64,000 bases of DNA from Setophaga petechia (lineage: Eukaryota; Chordata; Aves; Passeriformes; Parulidae). Position 1 is the first letter of the stretch, and each line of letters opens with the position of its first letter. The notes under the pieces are model-generated. The model was not told the DNA's origin. It searched no databases and saw nothing but the letters and a program-made list of their open reading frames with translations. The stretch is taken from positions 52,301,501-52,365,500 of the forward strand of contig JANCRA010000001.1 in NCBI GenBank assembly GCA_024362935.1, written 5' to 3'. Below, one piece after another: positions 39,701 to 52,437 of the stretch. Both the position numbers and the translations under genes were made by a program.

Positions 39701-41057
39701 AGCTCAAAGGGAAGATACAACTGAGATAATAACTCCATGTGCAGGCGGAAAGCTGGAGCACAGAAAAACCTCTTGGGAAACTGTGGATAAGCTACTGGTC
39801 TCGTGTGTCTGTGTGGGCACACAGCTCCTATAAAGGATAAGCAAGTTTGGAATTCTCACTCATTTGGTATCCCCCAGCATCCCTCCGTAATTGTCATGCA
39901 AAGGAGGATGCAACCTCAGCAAGGCCTGGGGAAAACCTCAGCATATTTGTCTCTGCAATGAAAGGCTGACAGGTATTTTTCTAGGGCTCCAGGGGGAAGC
40001 AGGGAAAAAAAATTAATTTCCTAATCCAAATAAAAGACTTAGAGATTTTAATTCTTTCTTCCATACCTGAACTAGCATTAAAATTATATACACATATCAG
40101 AAAAATGTTAATCAAGTTTTCCTTTCTGGTGAAACAGCATTCTAGACAGAAAGTTATTTTAGATTAATTAAAATAAGTTACATTTGATGAAAAGAAAAAG
40201 TCTAACTTTCCTCTTTTCCTATTAAAACCGAGTAAGAGTTACAATTCTAAATGCAAGACATTGAACGCAAAAAAAAATTATCAATTCTGCAACTATCAAG
40301 AAGACATCCTGACATTTTCCAAATTATTTTTGTCTTACTTCCACTCAAAAGAAAACCCCATTAAAATTAACGAGCTTTAACAAGCAATTTTGTTTTGAAG
40401 AAAGAGCTTTTTCTAAGAGAAAATTGTTTCAATGGATTTTTTTTTTCTGTTTTGATCACTAACTAATTATTCGAAGACACTGGAGTTCTCTGATCCTGGA
40501 CATATGACATGGATTATAGTGAAACCAGCTGGAGATTAAATTTCTAACTCACATATGGAGCTCATGACCCTCTTTATGAATCATCACACCGTTTGTTTAA
40601 TATTTAATGCAACTCTTAGTTACTGAAGAAAACGTTGAACAACAGGGGCCCATAAAATTAAAATCACACAGCAAAATCACAGCTACTTGCAAGCCCTCTC
40701 TCTTCTTTGGGACTTCATCACAAATCTGTCTGATCTAGGTTCATTAAGTTTATTTTTTCACTCCCAAGACGGTAAGATATGATGGAACACTAAAATTTCA
40801 TATAAACATCTTTGATTATAGCTTTCAAGCCTCAAGACATCCAGCCTTGCCTTTCATGCAAACCTAGGCATGGTAATATCTTGAGATTAAAAAGAAATAT
40901 TTCTGAGCATGCTAATCTATTGAAATCTTAGGAAGAGCGGGAAATTAAAACTGTGTTCTAGATATAATATTACTATCTTAAATGCACAGACCACGCACAC
41001 TGGAAATGCAACAGTCTCAGTCGTGGTGATCTCTATTTTCTTGGCTCCTTAACTCAC

Positions 41058-41111
41058 CATCATGAACAATAAATTCAGAAAACTATCAGTAGGATCTCAA
41101 AGAATGCAAAC
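41058..41111 (-). ncRNA. Candidate non-coding exon (54 nt) with strong splice sites
   Basis: The minus strand reads an acceptor ATTTTCCTTTTGGCAG next to plus position 41112 and a donor ATG followed by GTGAGTTAAG at 41057 and below. All three frames contain stops, so it cannot be an internal coding exon. It may belong to an untranslated or long non-coding transcript, or be a decoy splice pair. Confidence 0.18.
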
Positions 41112-42653
41112 CTGCCAAAAGGAAAATTTTATCTACCTATTTTGGCAAAGCTAAAAGAAACACACTTTTTCTAAATATATCTGCACAGCTTCCAGAAACT
41201 GCCATGGCAATAAGTACTATTAAATGGGAAGTGTGTGAAGTTTAAAGCTTGACCACCACCTGCTCACCTGAGCAAGGTCAGCAAAGCCAAGCCAAAACCC
41301 AGCTCCCAACCTGAATCTGTCTGTCGCTCAAAGACCTGTTTCCACTCAATATGAAGACACCTCTTGTCTCCAGCATTCAGACCAAATCCCAGGTTCACAT
41401 CCAATGAGCAGGATCTTTATCCAGACGTGTTATTTTCTGGCATCAAGCATCCCTCTGCCTTCCCTGTTCCATCCACTCTGACTTACCCCATCATACCAAA
41501 AAATTACACACATTCTCCCACCTAGATGCCTGCTGAATTGATACAGCATGAATCAAGTCATATAAGGCTCATGTGGTTCTCTGCTAATAATTTGGCATCA
41601 GTAGGCACGATCTTTTAAAAGCTCCTTTTAATGTAATGCCTGGTTGAGTGGATTCAGTGTCTGGAGATCTGTTTTCCCTCAGAAGTGGAGCTCCAGGCAA
41701 GTCTCAAGGAACAGGCAGTGTTGATTGCCTCATGCCAGAGTGTGTTAAGGTGTGCAGCTGGGAAATGCTGGTGACTGTGCCAGCTTTAAATGCTGATGCT
41801 GCTCCGTAGCTGCTGCTGCCCTGCCTGTGCAGAGCCAGCAGCAGGGGATGGGTGAGAACTTCTCACCCTCTCCAGGGCGGGTTACTGCAGCCCAAAGGCT
41901 GCTGATGCTGCCCTGAAGAGAAGATGGAAGGCTTTCCCACAGTCATTTCTGCAGCTCTGCTGAGCATCTTCACTCCTACCCAAGACAACATCCTCATGGG
42001 CAAAATGGTTTCTTGCATGCAAAGAGCCGCCAGTGTAGAGCTCTGTGCACCTCCAAATCTGCATGTGCTGCAAGTGGTTTATTCATTTTCCAAGTGAAAA
42101 GCATGCAGCTGCAGCCCTGAGTTCTGCACAGCCTCCATGCCTCAGCACTGAGCATCCACACAGCATCTGCCTGGCTGCTCAGTTACTGTCTCTGCAAGCT
42201 TGAACCCATCTGCAGGGGTACATGTGGAAACAGAAATCCCAGGCTGCCCATCTACCCAAGTAGGGCAGCAGCAACATTCTTCCACTGAAAACACCAAGTA
42301 CTCGCTCAATGGAAAAAACAGGTAACTAAAAGAGATTTTTCTGCCATGAAAGCACCTGTTGTGCTGTGCTCTGCTGAATTATGTATGTAAGCATAGACCT
42401 CCAAGCCCAGCAACACTGTCCTTGCCATCTCTTGTGGCTCTGCAGTTTGCATAACTATTCCAGCAGCACCTTCTTGTATGCTCCCCAGCAGAATTAATTA
42501 ATGTTTGCACAGTACTTTGAAGATGAAAGTACTAAGTGACTGCTAAATATCAGGCCAGATTCTCAGCTGGTTTAAAAAATAGCATTTGCAGTGCAGCATC
42601 TGGGCCAACAACCACCCTGGCTCATTAGAGAGACTCTGTAGCAAATGTGGAGG

Positions 42654-42700
42654 AAAAAAAAAAAGAATTGAAAAAAAAAAATAAAAAGAAAGCAGAAAAA
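42654..42700. repeat. A-rich simple sequence
   Basis: A11-G-A2 then TTG, A11, T, A5, G, A2 and further A/G runs. Nothing transposon-like flanks it. Confidence 0.75.
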
Positions 42701-45700
42701 GAACATATGTAGAAATACAGCACTGAAGTAATAATCTTCATGCCTTTCACAGAGTCCCTTTTTCTGCAGGAGAAGAGTACAAATCTGCAGAGCCACGGCA
42801 CTGTTCTCCTTCAAACCTCCTTAAAACTCACCTCTGCTGAGATGCCTACAAATCATTCAGCACTGATTAGCCAGCTGATGTACTGTGACTTCTGCACATT
42901 ACACTTACCATAACCATCCTGCTCTTAATGCTGGCCCACCCCATCTGTTTACTCAACCTGCTGCTTCTTTCCTATCCTCTGCCTTGAGCATTTGCAGGTT
43001 TTTCTTTCTTTTATTTGGTGTCAGGCCTAGCCCAGGGATACACTGACAAAATGTCTTCGGTCTTTCATAGGCTCCATGTAATAAGGAGCTGCAAAAGTCA
43101 TTCTCAAAGGATTAGCCTCAACAGGCTTAGACCCATTTACTCAGTGTGCTCCTGTCTAAAATGGTAGATCATGGAAGGAAACCCATGACATTTAAGTCAC
43201 ACACAAGTTACACATAAGCAGCTATGTGCTTTTACAAAAGGCATTGTGTTGCTGCAGTTCAAAGGCTAAGCTTCCTGCTTATGCCATGTTATTTTTTTTT
43301 AAGAGCAGAAATTTCTCTTAAAACTGTAGATATGTGGTCCTAGAAAAAAGAGAAAGAGAGGAAAGGAGGTACTTGCAGACTGCACTTAATGATGTCAGGA
43401 CACCATGGCTTATGGGAGAAGCACTTCCACCAGCTGGACACGCGCTGGATGAAGCACCAGCAATGAGTAATCTCTGAGGATGAGGTATCAGAGTGAGTCA
43501 TCTCATCAATCACAAAGGGACCAATACTGCGTGACTTGGACCTGGTCACACCTCTCATCATGTCCCCCACATGATCTGGGGGCCAAATCAGGCTCACTTC
43601 AAAAAACACAACTCCACTTATTTCAGTGGGAAGTCATGCATACAAAGGGTGCAGATACTCCTTCCGTGGCCTCAGTAGACCTTGTATTTTTGACTTGTTC
43701 ACTAAATCAGTCACATGCACCATTCACTGAGACAAGAGGAGAGCGCTCAAGCTTTTCCCTCACATGCAACTTACTCAAATGCCTAAAAAGCACTTAACTG
43801 TTAGGTATTTAAATTAAAATATTACACCAAATAAGCTTCCATGCTGTGAGATTCCACCCAGTGCTACAAATCCCAAGGACACTACTTTTGTAAGAATGTA
43901 ATTTAAAAAAAAAAAGATAAAACCAAAGAGAAAACTGGGGCCAGCAGCCTCAAGCTTTTCTTCTGTACTCCCTTGGTGCAGCAGTACTGATCAAAACGTG
44001 AGAGGAGAGGAGAAGATGCCCCTACCCACCCGAAAACAGGAAGGCTGCCCATGTACACACTTGGCCAGTAGCAGAGACTCAAAGATGCATCCATGTGAGT
44101 TGTTCGAAGCCTTGTGCCTTGGGCAAAGCTGGATATTATTCCATCTGGTTGCAGATCTCTCTTTCCCAAGTCTGCTTCATGCTTCTGCTGTCTAAATGAA
44201 GCCTCTCTCCACTGAGAAACATTCCTTCTTGCCTCTTCAGCATGACTTAGGCTGAGGCTCTGCACTCATAGCCCTAATCTCCAGAGAGCCGGGATGAGAT
44301 TTTCAAAAGCACTTAGTGTTGACCTACCTCTGCTCCAAATCAGTCTGATCATATTAGGTTAACTATATTTAAGTTTGGCCATGTATATTTTGTAATAATA
44401 AACTTACCCCAAAGAAATGCTGCTGTTTTAATACAAGATTACAAGACCTGCAACTATATTTATGCATCTCAATAAGGAATCTGATTTTCAGTTTCAGATC
44501 TGTGGAATTATTTTGGAGCACGTTGAATATTTATCACTGGCAGAACAGAGGTCAATGCAATTATGTCCCCTCTAAATTGAGTGCTAAAGCAGTACTGCAC
44601 TGGAGACCTTAAGGCTCAAAACTCCAAACCTAATGCTTAAAATTTATAAAGATTTCAAACCAGCCAGAATGCACTTTTTTTCTTAAAGCATACATGAGTG
44701 GCTCTGAACAAGGAAGATCTAAATACCAATACAGGACTTTATCTTTCACCTCCTCCTTTTTCCCCCCCACCCAGCAAAGTGAGTGAGTGGCAGCGAGTGT
44801 TTCTAAATGGTACAAGAAGTGACTGTCAGCTGTCACCAGTTTTTTTCCAACACACAAACACTGGAGAGCCATTTCTCAACTTAGTCCATATGGCACCTTC
44901 AGAAAGACCAGAGTAATAGTTGAGGAGTTTTGGCCACGAAGCTCATACAGTGTAGGACTAAATGTACGCTTACAGATGAGATGTTTTGGGGCTTTTTTAA
45001 AATTAGTATGTTGAACTATCTTCTGCTTCATTTTCTCTTTTGATATATATATTTTTTAACCGAATCCATAATTGGTCTATCTAAATGATTGACAGCAAAG
45101 GTGAAGGAACAGTCTGTTAGTCTTGACTGCTAGAGTAATGAATAGAGAAACTGACATGTTAAACTTCTTCACCTCCAACTGGAATTATAAATTATAGACT
45201 TCTTTTACATTATCATAATACCAAGTTCATCTTAAAAATAGAATGATTCCTTGGGGGTGTATTTATAGTGAAAAAATACATATCTAATGCTGTACTTAGC
45301 ATATCGTCATATTTTAATAAAATTGGATTGATTGTTCCAATTTTGTTCTTATTTTTGGAAATTAAAAAGCAGAATCAGATCATCTTACATTTTTTTACAA
45401 GATCCATCGTTTTGCTCCTGCAGGACATTCTAAAATTTTCAAAAGCTCTCTTTAATTTAACATATCCTTCTGCTCTCCCTACAGCTACTTGGCACATTGC
45501 ATCTTCCTGGTTTGGCCAAGGGCCACTTTATCTGAGTCTGTACAAACTTTGCAGGGAGTAGAACCGAGATCTGAAGAAGTCTGTGGAAATAAAGTTTCTA
45601 CCCCATAAAACCCCCTTAATTCAGCCTTCATCCCTAAGCAAACAACTTCTGCAAAACAAATCATTGTGTCCAAATGAATCAGTTTGTGTGAAAGCAAACA

Positions 45701-46871
45701 CAGCCCATCAATAAAAGCAAAGCAATAAACCACAGGGAAATGTCTCCGAGCCAGACACAGCACATGCAGACCCTCCAGTGTACTCTGCATGAGAGGCAGG
45801 GGAGAGAGCTCTTTAAACTTCTGTCAAAATTAGACTCAAGTTCAAATCATGATGGTACAAAATCTCAGTGCCCAGCTCCTGATGCTTTAACTGCCTGTGG
45901 AATGCAGAGAAGACAAAGATGATCTGCACAGTAGGAGACCAAGAGGAGGGGGTTTCTGGGGAGGGGGTAGATGCAGTCACTCAGGCTCCAAGTCCTGTCC
46001 TCCACCCCATAGGATGCCCAGGCAATAAAACTCTTGATCTGCCCCAAATTCTTGACAGCATCTGGGGTAGAGTTCAAGTCACATCAGAGCAGGGGCAGAG
46101 GGAGACACCTTGGACACAGTTCTTTCTCTTCACCTGAGTTTTCTATATCTTTGATGTATACAGCCCTGTTGGTAATGCTGCTTCCTACTGACATTTCTTC
46201 CTTCCACAGGAAAAAAATCAGCCTCAAGTCATCTGCATGATGAATTCCCCCTCAGCTCTCATAAGTCCTGCCTGCTGTCAATTATATTGGTGTGCCTTGA
46301 ACTTATAAAATATTTTCAATTTGCAGAACAGTTTTGACATGGGGAGAGAGGAAGGGACAATGAAGAACAATATGCTTCAAATAAAATGTGGCACCATTCA
46401 GGATTTCTTCCACCTCAGAAAAAAAATCCTCTAAGACACAAATAAATGTATCTTATTAAGTTAGCACGATATCTTCTCCTAATAGTGCAATTAGCTTTCA
46501 TAGGAGATAGGCCCATGTACTGTCTTGAGAATAGACTCTCAGGCACATATAACCATGTAATATCAGGCACACTTCTCTCAAATTAAGGGAAGCATTTGTC
46601 ATTTCCAGTGCTGACACTGAAAAAGCAGTGTCTTAAATGCTGTATTAGCATAGACTCCCAAGGGACCTCCTGAGCAGTGCCTTTCAAGGAGCAAAGCCCA
46701 GCACTGACTCCTGCAATTCCCTTTTCCCTGCCTGATGGAGAAGCACTGCTGGGGAGCATCCTTTGCACAGGAGGAGGCAGCAAGACACACAACACTGCAA
46801 TGAGCTTGTTAACAAGTCACAGCTAAGACATCTGAAAGAATTTGACATTTTACCTCCTGCAACCATGTCAG

Positions 46872-47003
46872 GAGCCTCTGCAGCAGTCCTATCCCATCCT
46901 GAACTCCCACAGACATCCAGAGCTCATTCCCTCCCTCTATTGCTGTGCTCAGTACAACATGCACAGACATACCCTGTGCATCACCTACCCCTCTGCACAT
47001 CAG
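46872..47003 (+). CDS. Weak plus-strand exon candidate (132 nt)
   Basis: An acceptor ending ACCATGTCAG and the donor CATCAG followed by GTAAAAAC bound 44 open codons starting EPLQQSYPIL. At least one other forward frame and a reverse frame are also open over the same interval. The openness therefore reflects low stop density in a C-rich segment rather than coding. The acceptor tract is interrupted by purines. Confidence 0.12.
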
Positions 47004-48297
47004 GTAAAAACAACTTTGTTTTACTCCAATTACTGCAGGCTTGGTAAATTGTAGTCCTCACCCACCAGTAGCATGGCCCTCATTAGTCTGTTCCCCATCA
47101 TTTAACATGACTATATGCCATCTCCAAAGAGATTAAACTGACTGTTGTATTAATATCCTGTATTCAGCAAGTGGGGAAGAAAAGGTAGTATTTTGGTAAC
47201 TATTCCATGTTTGCCACCAGGTACATGATGGAAATACATCCAGGAAATGCTTACTTGCCCAGTAACACCTATGGATAAGTGCAGACACTCTTCAGTTGCA
47301 AAGAAGCCACTAGAAAAAACTGCAACAAAACCAAAGTCATTCTACGGATTAAAAAAAAAAAAGCTAACAAATACTGCCACACCATATCCAAGCACACAGT
47401 GCAAGCTTCTACTGCACACTTAGAATTAGTGCAAAGCTGTTTTGGTGGTATCAGTACAGGCTCAAATGCCTGATCCTTCCCACTCCACAAACACTATGCA
47501 GTGACAAAATCTGCTCTAATAGCGGGATGGCAGCAGTTATGTTTGCCACTGGCCATTTCTGTAACCCAAAGAGAAGCAGCATTTCCAGAGCACAATTTGC
47601 ATTGCAGATGGGCAAAATCACCTTCTGAGGGTGTTCATGTCTGTCAACCAACCAGGACAAGGCTCTTCATGCAGTTATCCTGGCAGAGATGCATCCTCAC
47701 CCAGCTGGAACCCATCGGTGATTCCTCTGGGCTAGGCTCCAGGTGGGGGACAGGAGGACAGCAGTAACAGCACTCAGAGCTGCTTTCCAGCTTCTCTTCA
47801 GCCTACTCTGTTTAATATCTGGAACATCTAATAATTACTATTAATTGCACTTAACAGCAAACTGTAAAATAAATGTGAGGCACGCACAAATAAACACTGG
47901 CACACCTGCAGCTTAGCCCCTGCTCTTCACTTGGTTTCAGCTTTACCATGCAAATTTTGAAATATCTGTTTGCAAAATCCGTCAACCTGCAAGCCCTGGT
48001 AACAAAACCAGCCCAAGAGATGTAAGCAGCAATCTGAGAAGATACTCCCCAGGAATTAGATTTTGTAAACAAACATTTCAGCTAATTGCTTTCTTGTTCT
48101 CAGTGCAATGAAGGCCCCATTTAGCCAAAGCATTTGTCTACAGAGCTTAGTTTCTTCCATCTAATGAACGTTGATCTTGTCTTAGCTTCGGCTGGTATAT
48201 CATCAGAATCAACATGAAATGCTAATGGAGAGAGATGCTTAATATCATTTCAAGTGTTTAAGTTACAACTGCAGCTATTAAGGCAAATCCATTTTAC

Positions 48298-48366
48298 CTG
48301 TTCCTCCTCAGGCTCCCCAGCGAGACAGATTTAAAAGTTTCCATGGGAAGAAGTGATTCATAATGG
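48298..48366 (-). CDS. Candidate coding exon (69 nt), unidentified
   Basis: On the minus strand a pyrimidine-rich acceptor (CTTTTTCTCTCATCTGTGTAG) ends at plus position 48367, and the 3' end is GAACAG followed by the donor GTAAAATGG. One frame is open throughout: one base, then 22 codons, then two bases (phase 2 in, phase 2 out). The peptide starts HYESLLPMETF and ends KSVSLGSLRRN. The other two frames contain stops (TGA at codon 3 in one, TGA near the end in the other). No family is recognised. If spliced directly after the 52371 exon, which ends at a codon boundary, the reading frame would hit TGA at codon 3. The two are therefore not simple neighbours in one coding transcript: an intervening exon, an alternative exon or a pseudo-exon is needed. 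Confidence 0.33.
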
Positions 48367-48504
48367 CTACACAGATGAGAGAAAAAGCCTTTCACCATTA
48401 ATTATAGTCAGCATTTTCCAAACCCAAGCTGGTCATTTCGCTGGCACAACACATAATTAGCAAGGTTCATTTTATTTCGTTGCCTTCACAAATTAGTTCA
48501 CTTT

Positions 48505-49874
48505 TTAAAAAGCAATGTGGCTGCCTCCAGCAGCAACAATAACCACACCAACCAGACAGAAAAATAAGGCTTTGTCATCCACTTGCAGTCCATGGCAGAA
48601 AAATCCAATAGGTCCCCCAGTTTTCATTCCCCTTACTGGCTCAATGCAGGAATCAGTGCTGCTCCCTGTGGCATCCCCTAAACAGGAGACTTTGAGGTGC
48701 ACCCATTTAAGACAATCATGGCCAGTCATGTGGATGTAGGTCTTGGCAGTAAGAGAACCTTCCTCTATTTCAACTTTTCTGCTGCTCACTCAAAGTGCAA
48801 GACCTGCAATAGCCAGAGCAGTGAGGAGGAGAAGGATGCTTCCTGCTCCTCCACCTGAAGAGGAACTGCACTGGGTCCAGCCCCAGTGGCATCCAAGGCA
48901 TCTTCACAGAGTGTGCTCTGGAGACATCGCAGTAATAGAAGCAGGGGATGATGATGTGTAAGAGATGCTGGACTCACCAACACACAGTGAATATTCTCAG
49001 ACACCACCTGCATTTTAAAGCAGGACTGTTTCCTTCTTTGCTCAGGCTGCCCCTCAATCTGTTTGAGGAGCAACTTCTCCACAGCAGAGGCTTCTGGAGG
49101 ATGCACCTGCCAAGATCCCAGTTTTGAACAAGGCACACAGAATAGTGGTTGGAGCCCCTGATGCCCACTAGACAGAGCATGCTGCTGGAAGGTATTGTTG
49201 AAAACACTACAGTTATCCTCATGCAGATTTTAAAAGGCCACTATTTATGCATGTAAATTCTGAAGGGCATTAGCAGCATCACTGACACACGATGACAGCC
49301 AGCCCAGCTTTGGGAAGGGAATAAGCAGCAGCAACTGCCTGAATAATTGATGTGCTTTTACTCTGCCCCATGGCCCAGTTATTACATTGCTCACTCTCTT
49401 CAACTGCCTGTGGTTTCTAAATTAATTAGAAATCTTAATGTCATGGCCAGCCAGTTAAAAAAAAAAAAAAAAAGACACAGAGAACAAAAGAAGAGAGTGC
49501 TTCTCATGCCCTTGAGCCTTGGGATTTCTTCCTTGGTCTGGCCACGCAGGAAGCAAAGGCACGGTCTCAATTTTTGCAGCTTTGGACCCTGCTCACTGAT
49601 GCTAACAGCAGCATAGCATTAAATCCACTCCATCTGCAAAAAGCCCCCACTGCATGGGGGTGAACATCCCCATCAAGGTCACTGCCCCTGTAAGATGGGG
49701 CAAAGTCTTTCCGAGGGGCTGACTCACGCACAGAGCAGCTCCTGTGTTGTCTGCAATGAAATATATCTGATACGCCCCTAGCCCAGCCATCACAACCAAG
49801 TGCCATGCAGCACCAAATAAAATGACACTACAGCAGTCTGGAGGAATAAAAGAGCTCATGGCTGTTCTGCTCAC
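48505..49874 (-). other. Stop-poor minus-strand stretch, possible decayed coding sequence
   Basis: Several long open frames follow one another on the minus strand in different frames: 49602-49874 (90 codons), 49567-49806 (79), 48974-49222 (82), 48786-49136 (116) and 48505-48789 (94). The last starts without ATG, is rich in glycine and valine at its end (FCLVGVVIVAAGG) and terminates at TAA. A strong acceptor-like site (CTCACTGCTCTGGCTATTGCAG) lies next to plus position 48800. The frames do not join without frameshifts, and I recognise no protein. An old retrocopy is possible, but the simplest reading is low stop density from local GC richness. Confidence 0.15.
49457..49473. repeat. Poly-A run (A17)
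   Basis: Seventeen A followed by GACACAGAGAAC. It sits inside the stop-poor stretch but is oriented on the opposite strand from its open frames, so it is not their poly-A tail. Confidence 0.8.
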
Positions 49875-49904
49875 ACAGCTGACAGAGCTAAATGACTCTG
49901 TGGG

Positions 49905-49920
49905 ATCCCGTTCACGGGAT
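49905..49920. repeat. Short inverted repeat with 2-nt centre
   Basis: ATCCCGT, TC, ACGGGAT: 7-bp exact arms, overlapping GGATCC. Confidence 0.8.
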
Positions 49921-52370
49921 GAAAAAAAATTGTGTGTGACTACCTGACCTCACAAAAGAGAAGAACAAATACAACAATGTGAGTGGCCATTTTTTTGCTG
50001 CATATATACCCTTACCTACTTACAATATTGCTTATGTGAAACTTTAAAACAACACCTAGAGCTTTGAAGAAACCCAGTGGGAATAATTCCCATGTTCGAG
50101 CCACATTGCAATAGTGTGGGTAGCTGTGTTTCAAGGCCTTGGAAAGCACGTAGCCACGATGAATGTGGGCATGTTTTTAATCTCTTACTTGCAAAAAAGA
50201 AATACTGCTTTTTCCAAAAATCTCTTTACAACTGTCCCAAAAGCATAAGTAAACATAAATGACTGAACTTGTAGACATAATTTTAAATTGCACGGGTAAC
50301 TTAGGCTAATATTTCACCCTCTTATAAAAGAGTAGTGAAATACCAGCAAGACTCAACAGTATGGAGGAGTCTTCCTCTTTGCCAACACACTGTGGCATAC
50401 TGTAATCTGCACCACTTTTTCCATTATTCCCCTTGGAAAACTCAGTATTTTAAAGAAATCTGATTTCTCAACTTTCTTTTTGACATGGATAAACAGACTT
50501 ACACTCAGAGCATTGAACTGTCTGACTCCCAGCAAAGTTATCCTACATCTCCTATAAAGTCAAGCACCCAAACAGGACAGTCCCACAGGAGAGAAATGAG
50601 CTGGTGATGGTGACAAAAAGCATTACAGAAGTTTAAATGACACTAAAAATCCAAATGGAAGTATCCAAAAAATTAATCCCATTTGCTAGCATGTGGAAGG
50701 TACTTCTAAGCAATTTGACCCCAAACACAGGACAATGTGGTTCTCCAAAAGTTTAATGCACTTTGACTTAGCATTTATTTGCTCTGAGAGCTTCCTCTTC
50801 TGTCTGCTCTTTTTCCTCCGCTGTCATAATTTTGCACTAAATTGATGCATGCAGAGACCACCACAAGAAAAATACACAAGGTTCCACACAAGTTGCAAAT
50901 TTAGGCCCTTGAAGTGTTTTTCAACATGCTTCTTGAAAACACTTCTATTTGTAGGGTGGAAAGATGGACTTTCAGAAAATGGTAATGCTGATACATGGAG
51001 AAAGCAGAATTGCTCCACTCTATGATTGGTCTGTGTTTCTCATCTTGGCTTGAATACTGCCTCTAAAATGCACGTGCTAATTATCAGCAGTATGGCACTG
51101 CAGATGTAGTGAACACAAGATGTCACTCACATGCATTTTTCAAATCCAAGCAATGAAATTAAGTGTCTTGTAAAAACATGTCATTTGTTCATACAGAAAG
51201 TTTCCTGACCCCAGCAACATCTGTTGTGTCTCTCTTCATATCTATGTTTTTAAGTCTCACTGGGCTTGCTTTGCTATATTCAGATTTACAGACCTTCACA
51301 TCATATATTCATTTTGTTCTTCATACTTATATCTACCAATACAGTTTTTACTTTAAAGTCATTATATTAATTATGACAAAAACTTACTGAAAGGCTCAGC
51401 TCATGTAGATTCCTCAGCTTAACCCCAGTAAGAATCATGCCCGACACAGACTTTAAGGCAGAGGTGAGTTCCTGGTCCCTCCTCTGGATCATCACACAGC
51501 TGAAGGAATGTACCAGCTGAACCAGGAGCACCACTCTTCAGCATGGCCACATCTGCCTTGCCCAAGTTTTCCTCCAAGGAGGAAAGAGTGCAAAACCACT
51601 CAGGGCCCTGTAGGGGTGCTCACCTCTCAACCTTGGAAAGAAGGTAGAAAAAAATACAGGAGATGGCAGCAGTACGGAGCAACACAGCTCTGCTCACTGC
51701 TTTTTGGAGCCTACTCTTTCAAGATGCAGCCCCTGGCAAAGTGTCTCATGAAAGTTTGATGAACAGCATTTTGTTTAACACCAGCAACTGAGCCACAGCC
51801 CTGCCGAGCTGCTTTGCACCAACAAAATGTCACGACCCAGGAGGATGGAGTAACTGGATTGCAAGAGGCAGGCTTGCAGGCAGCAGAGGAGCTCACAACC
51901 TCTGGAGCAGGGTGCACCACCCCACAAGCTACTCTCAGTCACTGAAACACGAGGAGGCTGCTGTAAGGCTGATCATCACTGAGCCTCCTCCGACACTTGC
52001 CCAGCAGGCTGCAAGGCTCCACCAGACAGTCCTGTAAACACAGCCAAGTCTGCAGCCCTTTTCCCATTGGCATATATATGCCTTGATATCTCCTTGCCTC
52101 CCTTTTAGCCTTTCCACTTCTATATGTACCGAAAATATTCACAGTATGCTCTTCCCTATCATTTGCTTCAGCATTTTCATGCTCTGCTGCTTTTGTTCCC
52201 CTGTTCCCTTTACGTAAAGGAATATTCTCATGAAACAACTGTGCCTGCATAACTGAAAATACACAAAACCCACATGCAGACACAGTGCTGGAGGCTCATG
52301 CAACGTGATCAGGTCTAAATATTTTAGCACAGCAAACAAATGAGGCTCAACAGTATGGTCCAGTAATTAC

Positions 52371-52437
52371 CTTTTCTTGTTCTTCAGATTCAAGAAATCC
52401 ACACGTTATTTTTTGCAGAGTACTGTATTCAACATTT
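52371..52437 (-). CDS. Internal coding exon of an unidentified gene (67 nt)
   Basis: Read on the minus strand, the exon follows a pyrimidine tract of about 25 nt (plus positions 52438-52465) that ends in TTTTTTTCCAG. Its 3' end is AAAAG followed by the donor GTAATT. Only one of three frames is open: the first base completes a codon begun in the previous exon, then 22 codons run to an exact codon boundary (phase 2 in, phase 0 out). The peptide begins NVEYSTLQKI, continues TCGFLE and ends SEEQEK, with an acidic/glutamine-rich end. I do not recognise the protein, and no domain can be assigned from 22 residues. The other two frames stop within 10 codons. This is the best-supported exon in the window and suggests a minus-strand gene with long introns. 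It could still be a pseudo-exon. Confidence 0.55.

Larger units (their letters stand above)
25054..41057. other. Long non-coding stretch, likely intron
   Basis: About 16 kb with only the weak candidates at 27923 and 31412. A minus-strand pair at 25447-25472 (acceptor TCTTGGTCCTTACAG, donor GTTG then GTAAGGTATT, 26 nt between) and a 27-nt pair at 39055-39081 are too small to support. An enhancer-like segment lies at 29690-29995. A/G-rich simple sequence is at 32260-32290. No transposon body is seen. Confidence 0.6.
41112..48297. other. Non-coding stretch
   Basis: Slightly more GC-rich than its left neighbour. It has good isolated minus-strand donors (GAG/GTGAGTTT at about 42832, ATG/GTAAGTGTA at about 42908, GAG/GTAGGTCA at about 44330) without matching acceptors. 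An A-rich tract lies at 42654-42700. The only exon-like interval is the weak plus-strand one at 46872. Confidence 0.55.
48367..52370. other. Stretch between the two best exon candidates
   Basis: Holds a stop-poor, more GC-rich stretch on the minus strand (48505-49874), a poly-A run at 49457-49473 and a palindrome at 49905-49920. Between 50.0 and 52.3 kb I see only AT-rich sequence and an isolated donor (GAG/GTGAGCAC near 51600). Confidence 0.5.

Noticed and set aside
42832..42960. Two strong minus-strand donors close together
   Set aside because: No acceptor with a pyrimidine tract upstream of either; likely isolated decoys.
50090..50110. tRNA B-box-like GTTCGAGCC
   Set aside because: No A-box at the right distance and no cloverleaf pairing seen.
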